Shown here piece after piece: positions 1-5,180 of a stretch of 13,181 bases of DNA. Both the position numbers and the translations under genes were made by a program. The stretch is from JAFAVZ01 sp036009105 (lineage in GTDB: Bacteria; Acidobacteriota; Thermoanaerobaculia; Gp7-AA8): positions 1 to 13,181 of the forward strand of contig DASYMJ010000334.1 in assembly GCA_036009105.1 (NCBI GenBank). The letters are read 5' to 3'. How positions within the stretch are numbered: the first letter of the stretch is position 1; each line of letters starts with the position of its first letter. The notes below the pieces were generated by a model. It searched no databases. It was not told where the DNA came from and saw only the letters and a program-made list of their open reading frames with translations.

Positions 1-189
1 GAACGCCGGCACGGTGAAGAGGCGGTGCACTTCCCCCCGCCCGATGGCGGCGTAAAGCGGATAGATGGAGGAGGGCACCGCCCCCCGCCGCCGCGCCTCA
101 GTATGGATGGTCTTGCGCGCTTCGGCTTTTGCGGCGGCGTCGCCGAATACGGCGTCGCGAACGAGCTGGTCGATGTCGAGATCGGGCAT
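1..189 (-). CDS. N-terminal 63 residues of an unrecognised protein (cut by window edge)
   Basis: The reading frame begins at an ATG at 189 and runs off the left edge. It is preceded by a strong Shine-Dalgarno site (GGAGGAG, minus strand 195-201, 5 bases from the ATG) and further up by a TACAGT hexamer (211-216) that could be its -10 box. The visible protein starts MPDLDIDQLVRDAVFGD, is rich in Ala, Arg and Asp, and ends in a stretch containing IGRGEV and FTVPAF. The last motif is reminiscent of the start of the barrel in class II aldolases (a VPAFN strand), but this is too little to name a function. It is transcribed divergently from the TPR gene at 291. That the frame is coding rests on the good ribosome binding site and the open frame; the identity is unknown. 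Confidence 0.6.
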   Translation of the reverse strand, partial: MPDLDIDQLVRDAVFGDAAAKAEARKTIHTEARRRGAVPSSIYPLYAAIGRGEVHRLFTVPAF

Positions 190-194
190 GGGTT

Positions 195-201
195 CTCCTC
201 C
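195..201 (-). promoter_or_regulatory. Shine-Dalgarno site for the minus-strand gene starting at 189
   Basis: GGAGGAG on the minus strand, 5 bases from the ATG. It is the best ribosome binding site in the window and fixes the start of the partial gene at the left edge. It contrasts with the many genes here that have none. The TACAGT at 211-216 upstream would give a leader of about 14 bases, long enough to carry this site. Confidence 0.7.
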
Positions 202-290
202 GAGCGCGCGACTGTAGCAAATCGTTTCCGGAGAGAACAGCGCAGCAGAAGTCCCTGCCGCGGTCCCTCTAAGGAATGAGAGGTGAGCAA

Positions 291-1214
291 GTGAAAAAGC
301 ACTGGGAGCTCGTCCTGGGAGTTGCGGCATTGATCGTCGGCATCGTCGCGCTCGTTGCCGGGATCTGGTATGGCCACTATCAGGGCTCGCTTGCCCGGAG
401 GGCGGAGCAGGCGCAGGCCGAATCGCTGGTGAGAGAAGCGACGGAGATGGTCACCCGCGGCCGAATGACGATGGCTCAAACCGATTGGCGACTGACCGGG
501 GATGACGAGGCGAACGTGCAGAAGGCGCTCTCACGGCTCGACCTGGCGATCAGGATGGACGGTGCGAACATCGAGGCGCTGAAAACGCAAGCGCTGTGCA
601 ATGACATTCTCGGACGATATGACGAATCCCTGCGGGGCTACGAACGCGCGCTCGCACTCTCACCGTCGAAGTCTCTGGCCGCGACCATTCTGAACAACAT
701 GGGAAATGTCTATCTGGAGCAGTGCGAGGTAGCAAAGGCCGGTCAACATTTTCGCAAGGCCATCGCTTCCTACCCTCAACTCGCCGTTGCACATGGCAAC
801 CTTGCAGATGTGCTTCGTCGACAGAAGAAATATCAGGACGCGATCGGTGAGGCTCGGATCGCCGGAAAGCTGGCGCCGGATTTCGTGGGCGCTTTGCTCG
901 TCGAAGCGCGCGTCGAGGTCGCCCGCGGCAATCTGCAAACAGCGTATTCGGTCCTGATCAAAGCGGTCCGGATCGATCCCAAATACCAGGTGGATACGCA
1001 CCTCGATCTGAGCCATCTCCTCGACCGCATGGGCCGATCGGAGGATGCGCTGAAGGAAGCGCGCGCGGCGGTGCTCATCGAGCCGAATTCGGCGGTCTCC
1101 CACGAATGGCTTGCCGAGCTTCTTCGCAAAGCGGGTAACACCAAGGAAGCAGATACGGAAATGGAGGCAGCTCAAACGTTGGCGAGCTTGCGCAAAAGCA
1201 GTGATAAGTGCTGA
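291..1214 (+). CDS. Membrane-anchored tetratricopeptide repeat protein
   Basis: A 307-residue protein with one hydrophobic segment near the N-terminus (about residues 7-28), preceded by KK, so probably an inner-membrane anchor with most of the chain outside the cytoplasm. The rest is helical with TPR units at about 94-127, 132-165, 166-199, 200-233, 235-268 and 269-302, recognisable by the spaced A/G-x-L/Y pattern and closing prolines (ALALSP, KLAP, RIDP, LIEP). TPRs are protein-binding scaffolds; no partner is evident. I chose the GTG at 291 because AGGTGA (281-286) lies 4 bases before it; an in-frame ATG at 276 has no properly spaced site. GC is lower than in the neighbours (52-58% in stretches I counted), which may mean transfer or weak codon selection. 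It converges with the response regulator, with only 6 bases between the stops. The TPR fold is clear; the role is unknown. Confidence 0.85.
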   Translation: MKKHWELVLGVAALIVGIVALVAGIWYGHYQGSLARRAEQAQAESLVREATEMVTRGRMTMAQTDWRLTGDDEANVQKALSRLDLAIRMDGANIEALKTQALCNDILGRYDESLRGYERALALSPSKSLAATILNNMGNVYLEQCEVAKAGQHFRKAIASYPQLAVAHGNLADVLRRQKKYQDAIGEARIAGKLAPDFVGALLVEARVEVARGNLQTAYSVLIKAVRIDPKYQVDTHLDLSHLLDRMGRSEDALKEARAAVLIEPNSAVSHEWLAELLRKAGNTKEADTEMEAAQTLASLRKSSDKC

Positions 1215-1220
1215 TGCGCT

Positions 1221-1598
1221 TTACGCCGTCGCGCCGATCGCGCTCCGGATCTGCTCCACCAGCTCGTTCACGTCGAACGGCTTGAGCACCGAGCCGTTCG
1301 CGCCGATGGCCTGCAGCTCGGCCGGCGCCAGCGGCTCGCCGCTGAGGATGAGGATGGGCAGCTGCTCGAGGCCGGGCTCCGCGCGCAAGGCCTGCACGAC
1401 CTCCGGGCCGCTCATGCCCGGCATGTGCAGGTCGAGCAGGGCGAGCTGGGGCGGCTGCGCGCGCGCCGAATCGAGCGCGGCCGCGCCGCTGCTGGCCACC
1501 ACCGCGTCGAAGCCGAACTCGCGGAGGAGGTTGCGCATCAGAAGGAGGATGGGGCCGTCGTCGTCGACGACCAGGATGACCGGACGTGTTGTGTTCAT
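1221..1598 (-). CDS. Single-domain response regulator (receiver only)
   Basis: A 125-residue CheY-like receiver domain with no output domain. All key residues are present: the acidic pocket D12-D13-D14 after the first strand (ILVVDDD), the phospho-acceptor D56 in LLDLHMPG, S86 in LILSGE at the Thr/Ser position, and K106 in the KPF motif. Such lone receivers relay phosphate from a histidine kinase to a partner protein in chemotaxis, motility or phosphorelay systems; no kinase is nearby. The ATG at 1598 is the only sensible start before the first strand. There is no Shine-Dalgarno site; a TACACT hexamer (1613-1618) lies 14 bases upstream. The gene is divergent from sdaAB across 48 bases, so the two promoters are packed together, and its stop lies 6 bases from that of the TPR gene. 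The family is certain; the pathway is unknown. Confidence 0.93.
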   Translation of the reverse strand: MNTTRPVILVVDDDGPILLLMRNLLREFGFDAVVASSGAAALDSARAQPPQLALLDLHMPGMSGPEVVQALRAEPGLEQLPILILSGEPLAPAELQAIGANGSVLKPFDVNELVEQIRSAIGATA

Positions 1599-1612
1599 GG
1601 AAACCGCGGCGG

Positions 1613-1618
1613 AGTGTA
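1613..1618 (-). promoter_or_regulatory. Candidate -10 box of the response regulator gene
   Basis: TACACT on the minus strand, 14 bases before the ATG at 1598. The predicted transcript start would leave only about 5-8 bases of leader, with no ribosome binding site. No convincing -35 box was found. It lies back to back with the sdaAB -10 candidate at 1632-1637. Confidence 0.4.
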
Positions 1619-1631
1619 AAGGATGTTCGCG

Positions 1632-1637
1632 TAAAAT
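1632..1637 (+). promoter_or_regulatory. Candidate -10 box for (near-)leaderless sdaAB
   Basis: TAAAAT ends 9 bases before the ATG at 1647. A start about 7-9 bases after the hexamer would fall at or next to the ATG, so the message would have almost no leader. No Shine-Dalgarno site is present, which agrees. No good -35 box is visible. Confidence 0.5.
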
Positions 1638-1646
1638 TCGACGCTG

Positions 1647-2330
1647 ATGGCAGTCAGGCACGACCGTAAAGTCTCGATCCTCGACGTGATGGGCCCGGTG
1701 ATGGTCGGCCCCTCCAGCTCGCACACCGCCGGCACCGCGCGCCTCGGCCGTGTGGCGCGCGAGCTCCTCGATGAAGACCCTCTCGCCGTCCACTTCTACC
1801 TCCACCCGCCGCTCGCCGCGACCTATCGCGGCCACGGCTCCGACTTCGCGCTGGTGGGCGGCTCCATCGGCCTGAACGTGGACGACCCGCGCATCCCCGA
1901 GGCCATCCGCATCGCCGAGCAGATGGGCGTGGAGATCGAGTTCTCGGAGGAGGACCTGGGCGACGTGCACCCGAACACGGTGCGCATCGAGATCGAGGGG
2001 AAGAAGCGCGAGGCGGAGATCATCGGCTCGTCCATCGGTGGGGGAGTGATCGAGGTCTTCCAGCTCAACGGCTTCCAGACCCGCTTCAAGGGCGACTCGC
2101 CCACGCTGCTCCTCTTCTACCGCGACCGGCCGGGGATGATCTCCGAGGTGACCAAGACGATCGCCGAGGAGGGGATCAACATCGCGTCGCTGTACTGCTC
2201 GCGCAAGCAGCGCGGCAAGGACGCGTTCATGCAGATCGACGTCGACTCGCCGATCTCGGCCGAAGGGCTGCGCCGCATCTGCGCCACGCCCGATGTGGCC
2301 GAGGCGAAGTACCTGGACAGGATTCCGTAG
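1647..2330 (+). CDS. sdaAB: L-serine dehydratase, iron-sulfur type, beta subunit
   Basis: A 227-residue beta chain of the two-subunit iron-sulfur L-serine dehydratase, which deaminates L-serine to pyruvate and ammonia in the cytoplasm. Family marks are the N-terminal SILDVMGPVMVGPSSSHTAG (residues 10-29), HPNT (108-111), the GSSIGGG turn (127-133), and a C-terminal ACT domain (about 151-227, beginning TLLLFYRDRPGMISEVT), a small ligand-binding fold. The separate beta/alpha arrangement is that of Bacillus-type enzymes; E. coli SdaA has both parts in one chain. It is followed after 68 bases by sdaAA, in the order beta then alpha, with a hairpin repeat element in the gap. The start at 1647 fits the family N-terminus; there is no ribosome binding site, but a TAAAAT box lies 9 bases before it. 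The TAG stop shares its last two bases with the repeat element that follows. Confidence 0.95.
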   Translation: MAVRHDRKVSILDVMGPVMVGPSSSHTAGTARLGRVARELLDEDPLAVHFYLHPPLAATYRGHGSDFALVGGSIGLNVDDPRIPEAIRIAEQMGVEIEFSEEDLGDVHPNTVRIEIEGKKREAEIIGSSIGGGVIEVFQLNGFQTRFKGDSPTLLLFYRDRPGMISEVTKTIAEEGINIASLYCSRKQRGKDAFMQIDVDSPISAEGLRRICATPDVAEAKYLDRIP

Positions 2331-2359
2331 TTGCTGGTTGCAACCAGTAACCAGCAACT
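2329..2359. repeat. Heptad hairpin element 1 (between sdaAB and sdaAA)
   Basis: A 31-base inverted repeat. The left arm AGTTGCTGGTT (2329-2339) is perfectly complementary to AACCAGCAACT (2349-2359), an 11-bp stem with a 9-base loop. It can also fold on the inner perfect palindrome CTGGTTGCAACCAG (2334-2347). Read in sevens it is TTGCTGG / TTGCAAC / CAGTAAC / CAGCAAC. It belongs with the elements at 8932-9005 and 10205-10322. There is no T-run after it, so a classical terminator is unlikely. Its first two bases are the AG of the sdaAB stop codon. Confidence 0.75.
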
Positions 2360-2398
2360 CGCCGGAAGCCGGCACGCGCTTTTCACGTTGTTCGCGTC

Positions 2399-3337
2399 AT
2401 GATCGAATCCTTCGCCCACCTCGAGCAGTCGGCCGCGGGCCGCGACCTGGCCGACGTCTTCCTGGAGACTGACGAGCAGGAGCATGGCATCCCCGCCGCG
2501 CAGATCCTGGCCGCGCTGCGCAAGCGGCGGGAGGTGATGCGCGACTGCATCGAGCGCGGCAAGAACGGCGGGCAATCGATGGGCAAGCTCGTCGGCAACG
2601 AGGCGAAGCTGCTCGACGAGGCCTTCCGCAGCGGCCGCACCTTCCTCGATCCGCTCACCATCAAGGCCGAGATCTACGCGCTTTCGGTGATGGGGGAGAA
2701 CTCGCGGATGGGCGTCATCGTCGCCGCGCCGACCGCGGGGGCGGGCGGGGTGGTGCCGGGCATGCTGCTGGCGCTGGAGGAGGAGCGGCACGTCGATCCG
2801 GAGAAGACGGTGCGCGCGCTGGTCGTGGCGGGCGGCGTCGGCTCCATCATCGCCCTGTCGGCGAACATCTCCGGCGCGGCGGGCGGCTGCCAGAACGAGG
2901 TCGGCGTCGCCGCCGCCATGGGCGCGGCCGCGGTGGCGTACATGATGGGCGGCTCGCCGTCCGACTCGATCCAGGCCGCCGCCCTGGCCCTGAAGAACAC
3001 CCTCGGCCTGGTCTGCGATCCGGTGGGCGGGCTGGTGGAGGTGCCTTGCGTGAAGCGCAACGCGCTCTTCGCCGTGCACGGCCTCACCGCCGCGCAGCTC
3101 GCGCTGGCCGGCGTGAAATCCGTCATTCCGATGGATGAGGTAGTGGAGGCGATGGTGCGCATCGGCCGAGCCTTGCCGCGCGGCCTGAAGGAGACGGCCG
3201 AGGGGGGGCTCGCTACCACGGCGACCGGCTGCGCGATCGGCTCCCGACTCAAGGACGAGGCGAATCAGCGCCGCGCCGAGCGCGCCGCGGAGCGCGAACG
3301 GATGGCCCAGGAGCGGAAGGCCGGCACCGCGCCATAG
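2399..3337 (+). CDS. sdaAA: L-serine dehydratase, iron-sulfur type, alpha subunit
   Basis: A 312-residue catalytic alpha chain that holds the [4Fe-4S] cluster of L-serine dehydratase. Three cysteines stand in the expected contexts: C164 (AAGGCQNEVG), C206 (GLVCDPVGG) and C217 (VEVPCVKRN). Their spacings of 42 and 11 residues match, as I recall them, those of the cluster ligands in studied single-chain enzymes. Other family segments are MGENSRMGVIVAAPTAGAGG (98-117), the SANISGAAGG loop and the C-terminal TATGCAIG. The last 25 residues are a charged Arg/Glu/Ala tail. It follows sdaAB by 68 bases and probably forms the heterodimer with it. The start at 2399 lacks both a Shine-Dalgarno site and a nearby TANNNT box, so it may be read from the sdaAB transcript. 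Its stop lies 13 bases before dinB, whose -10 candidate overlaps that stop. Confidence 0.95.
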   Translation: MIESFAHLEQSAAGRDLADVFLETDEQEHGIPAAQILAALRKRREVMRDCIERGKNGGQSMGKLVGNEAKLLDEAFRSGRTFLDPLTIKAEIYALSVMGENSRMGVIVAAPTAGAGGVVPGMLLALEEERHVDPEKTVRALVVAGGVGSIIALSANISGAAGGCQNEVGVAAAMGAAAVAYMMGGSPSDSIQAAALALKNTLGLVCDPVGGLVEVPCVKRNALFAVHGLTAAQLALAGVKSVIPMDEVVEAMVRIGRALPRGLKETAEGGLATTATGCAIGSRLKDEANQRRAERAAERERMAQERKAGTAP

Positions 3338-3340
3338 TAT
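3335..3340 (+). promoter_or_regulatory. Candidate -10 box for (near-)leaderless DinB-like gene
   Basis: TAGTAT ends 10 bases before the ATG at 3351 and overlaps the TAG stop of sdaAA. The bases between it and the ATG (CCTTCGCCGC) agree with those before aroC in 9 of 10 positions. There is no Shine-Dalgarno site. A second hexamer, TATCCT at 3338-3343, ends 7 bases before the ATG and could serve instead. Confidence 0.5.
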
Positions 3341-3350
3341 CCTTCGCCGC

Positions 3351-3866
3351 ATGCGTCCTGATCCCGCCACCGAATACGCGCCGCATCACGAAAAGTACGT
3401 CTCCCTGATCACCGACCCGGTGCTCGTCGCCCTGCGCGACCAGCGCACGGAGATCGTCGAGCTCTTCGGCGGCCTCCCCGACGAGCGGGCCGGCCACCGC
3501 TACGGCGAAGGCAAGTGGACGCTCCGCGAAGTCCTGGGCCACATCATCGACGGCGACCGCGTCTTCGGCTACCGCGCCTTCGCCTTCGCCCGCGGCGAGG
3601 CCGCCGCGCTGCCGACGTATGACCCGGACAGCTACGTCGCCAACGGCCGCTACGACGCCCGCTCGATGAGCAGCCTGCTCAGCGAGTTCCTCGCCGTGCG
3701 CGACTCGATCATCCAGCTCTTCGACACTTTGGAGCCCGACGCCTGGTCCCGCGGCGGCACGGCCAGCAACGCGAAGGTGACGGTTCGCGGCCTGGCGTAC
3801 ATCGCCGCCGGGCACGCCGCGCATCATCTGAAGATCGTGCGGGAGAAGTACTTCCCGCCGGCCTAG
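3351..3866 (+). CDS. DinB-superfamily protein (putative metal-dependent)
   Basis: A 171-residue four-helix DinB/YfiT-like protein. The family's metal-binding histidine pattern is present: H64 in the helix LREVLGHIIDGDRVFGYR (58-75) and H155/H159 in the HAAHH segment of GHAAHHLKIVREKY. Motifs such as GKWTLREVLGHI are typical of the DinB_2 type. Some relatives are thiol-dependent S-transferases, for example with bacillithiol or mycothiol, but the substrate cannot be told from the sequence. The ATG at 3351 has no ribosome binding site but a TAGTAT box 10 bases upstream. The gene ends convergently with the GDT1-like gene, and the four bases CTAG (3863-3866) supply both stop codons. Confidence 0.9.
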   Translation: MRPDPATEYAPHHEKYVSLITDPVLVALRDQRTEIVELFGGLPDERAGHRYGEGKWTLREVLGHIIDGDRVFGYRAFAFARGEAAALPTYDPDSYVANGRYDARSMSSLLSEFLAVRDSIIQLFDTLEPDAWSRGGTASNAKVTVRGLAYIAAGHAAHHLKIVREKYFPPA

Positions 3867-4132
3867 CGCGACACGATCGTCCAGATTCCGATGGCGATGA
3901 AGCCGATGCCGGCGACGATCTTCAGCGTCTTGGGCGAGACGAACTTCTCCAGCTGCGCACCGACCAGCACGCCGATGGCCGCGGCGAGCGTGAGCGCCAG
4001 CGCCGAGCCGGCGAAGATCACCCACTTGTTGCTCTTCCCTTCCGCGGCGAAGAGCATGGTCGCCAGCTGCGTCTTGTCCCCGATCTCGGCGAGAAACACG
4101 GTGGCGAACACGGAGAAGAAGGCTTTCCACAT
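3863..4132 (-). CDS. GDT1/TMEM165-family cation transporter, single-repeat form
   Basis: An 89-residue membrane protein with three hydrophobic segments (about 2-15, 36-58, 69-87). It carries the family signature E-x-G-D-K-T as EIGDKT (16-21) in the first helix, followed by QLATMLFA. GDT1/TMEM165 (UPF0016) proteins move Mn2+ or Ca2+, and their helices with this motif form the ion path. Full-length members carry two copies of the motif in about 190-200 residues or more; this one has one, so it should need to pair with itself or a second short chain. No second half is seen in the window. The start is the ATG at 4132; there is no Shine-Dalgarno site, but TAAGAT (4141-4146) ends 8 bases before it. 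It shares the CTAG stop bases with the DinB-like gene. Confidence 0.92.
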   Translation of the reverse strand: MWKAFFSVFATVFLAEIGDKTQLATMLFAAEGKSNKWVIFAGSALALTLAAAIGVLVGAQLEKFVSPKTLKIVAGIGFIAIGIWTIVSR

Positions 4133-4140
4133 GGCGGGGC

Positions 4141-4146
4141 ATCTTA
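4141..4146 (-). promoter_or_regulatory. Candidate -10 box for (near-)leaderless GDT1-like gene
   Basis: TAAGAT on the minus strand ends 8 bases before the ATG at 4132. The gap to the upstream MOSC gene is only 62 bases. No ribosome binding site lies between the hexamer and the start codon. Confidence 0.5.
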
Positions 4147-4194
4147 GCCGCAAGTCGCGGCGGGCGATGGCCTAGGCGGGCCAACGTCAGCGTT

Positions 4195-4926
4195 TCAGCG
4201 GGAACGGACCAGGCTGACCGTCTGTCCGACGTGGATCGGACCGCGCCGCACGACCGTTCCGTAGACGCCCGCATTGTTGCCGTTGAGGCGAACGACCGCC
4301 TTCATCACTCGCGCGTCTTTCTCGCCGGTATCGGGATCGATGTTGATCATGACGCATCGCAGGTCTTGCCCGGTGATGCTCACCGCCGGCGACGACTCGC
4401 CGTCGCCAAACAAGAGTGTGCCGCCGACCCATCCATCCTCGAGAAACGGCTCTGAATCGTGAGTCTCCAGCACGACGTTTGCGCGCATGCGGCGGCGATC
4501 AATCTCCGTTCCCACCTCTCGGCCGATTGCCGCGATGGTGGTCAAGCTGATCACCGAGACCGAGGCCTCATCGAAGATCCCGTGTTTGAGCTCCATCAAG
4601 TCCACGGCGCTTCCCAGGCGTTCCGCGATTTCAGCTTGCAGCGCCGCACCGCGCAGCTCGACGTTACCCCCGGCCGGGGTTCGTACGGTTGTGAACAGCG
4701 GCTCGCCGGTATGCTCATCGGGACTGACGGGCTGGTAGCGGACGAGCTCGGGAAGCCGGCTCGCGCTGAGCCAGGGAAAGGCGCTGCTGTCCCCCACCCG
4801 CCGAAAGGCGAACCGTCGATCGCCGGCAATACCGTGCCACCCGAGCTGCGCCGATTCGATCGTGGTTCCCCCCATCGACTTGACCGGATATCTCGCCAGC
4901 TCGTGCACACGACCGATGGGGATCAT
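4195..4926 (-). CDS. MOSC-domain protein with N-terminal beta-barrel domain
   Basis: A 243-residue protein of the YcbX/mARC-like class. The N-terminal MOSC_N beta-barrel (about 1-110) begins GRVHELARYPVKSMGG and contains GIAGDRRFAF. The MOSC domain follows (about 115-240), with the conserved cysteine C191 in GQDLRCVMINIDPDTGEKD and the closing GVYGTVVRRGPIHVGQTV. In this family that cysteine ligates the molybdenum of the cofactor. Such proteins reduce N-hydroxylated compounds or handle Mo-cofactor sulfur; which applies here cannot be told, and no partner reductase or ferredoxin domain is fused. The ATG at 4926 fits the family start. There is no Shine-Dalgarno site, and TACAGT ends 9 bases upstream. 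The GC content (about 62% in a counted line) is a little lower than that of its neighbours. Confidence 0.92.
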   Translation of the reverse strand: MIPIGRVHELARYPVKSMGGTTIESAQLGWHGIAGDRRFAFRRVGDSSAFPWLSASRLPELVRYQPVSPDEHTGEPLFTTVRTPAGGNVELRGAALQAEIAERLGSAVDLMELKHGIFDEASVSVISLTTIAAIGREVGTEIDRRRMRANVVLETHDSEPFLEDGWVGGTLLFGDGESSPAVSITGQDLRCVMINIDPDTGEKDARVMKAVVRLNGNNAGVYGTVVRRGPIHVGQTVSLVRSR

Positions 4927-4935
4927 TCGGCCGTC

Positions 4936-4941
4936 ACTGTA
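4936..4941 (-). promoter_or_regulatory. Candidate -10 box for (near-)leaderless MOSC gene
   Basis: TACAGT on the minus strand ends 9 bases before the ATG at 4926. No ribosome binding site is present, and no clear -35 box was found. Confidence 0.5.
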
Positions 4942-4983
4942 CTACTTTGCGCCGATGGTGGCCGAGACCGGGCCGCGGCAGCT

Positions 4984-5180
4984 TCAGCGTGAAGTTGGCC
5001 GGCGGGCATAGGCCGACTTTTTCTTTTTGCCGCTGTCGCCATGCGGCATCGCCGCGATTGCCGACCGCAGGAAGGCGTTCACGGTTTCTGATGACTGAAA
5101 AACGTCGGCTACATCAGCATCGAGCACGACGACTACTGCTTCATCGGCGAGTCGCCCGGCGAAACGGTTAACCGCGCGCC
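4984..5180 (-). pseudogene. Possible antitoxin-like gene relic
   Basis: The minus-strand frame just downstream of the large VWFA gene stays open to a TGA at 4984-4986. It reads VVVVLDADVADVFQSS, then ETVNAFLRSAIAAM, then a basic Lys-rich tail. The LDADVADVF...VNAFLRSAI pattern resembles the C-terminal helix-turn region of ribbon-helix-helix or BrnA-like antitoxins (a D-x-D-V strand followed by a V/I-N-x-x-L-R helix). There is no proper start: the first in-frame candidate is a GTG at 5127 without a ribosome binding site, while an ATG one frame away hits a stop after three codons. I read it as the remains of an antitoxin gene that lost its N-terminus, with no toxin gene beside it. A short real gene of 47 residues, or chance, cannot be excluded. 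Confidence 0.3.
4992..5028 (+). terminator. Orphan intrinsic-terminator-like hairpin on the plus strand
   Basis: AAGTTGGCC (4992-5000) pairs with GGCCGACTT (5011-5019) over 9 positions, with one G-U wobble and a 10-base loop. A T-run with one interruption (5018-5028) follows. This is the shape of a rho-independent terminator for plus-strand transcription, yet no plus-strand gene lies upstream until 3866. The T-run is also the lysine codons of the antitoxin-like relic read from the other strand, so the structure could be accidental. Confidence 0.3.

Noticed and set aside
25..279. Plus-strand frame of 84 codons at the left edge
   Set aside because: It overlaps the minus-strand partial gene, which has a strong Shine-Dalgarno site, and its translation is Pro/Gly/Arg-rich without any motif.
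276..290. ATG at 276 as start of the TPR protein
   Set aside because: AAGGA directly abuts it with no spacer, whereas the GTG at 291 has AGGTGA at 4 bases and gives a cleaner KK-plus-membrane-segment start.
2329..2359. Rho-independent terminator between sdaAB and sdaAA
   Set aside because: A good stem but no following T-run, and ending transcription between two subunits of one enzyme would make little sense.
1647..3337. A frameshifted single-chain serine dehydratase
   Set aside because: Both chains have proper family starts and ends, and a repeat element sits between them; this is the normal two-subunit form.
2117..3370. Long minus-strand open frame opposite sdaAA
   Set aside because: Low-complexity Arg/Ala/His-rich translation; the plus-strand sdaAB and sdaAA are clear family members with the cluster cysteines, so this is an antisense shadow.
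5165..5174. Palindrome CGGTTAACCG just after the VWFA stop
   Set aside because: Only 10 bases, no T-run and no partner copy seen; likely chance.
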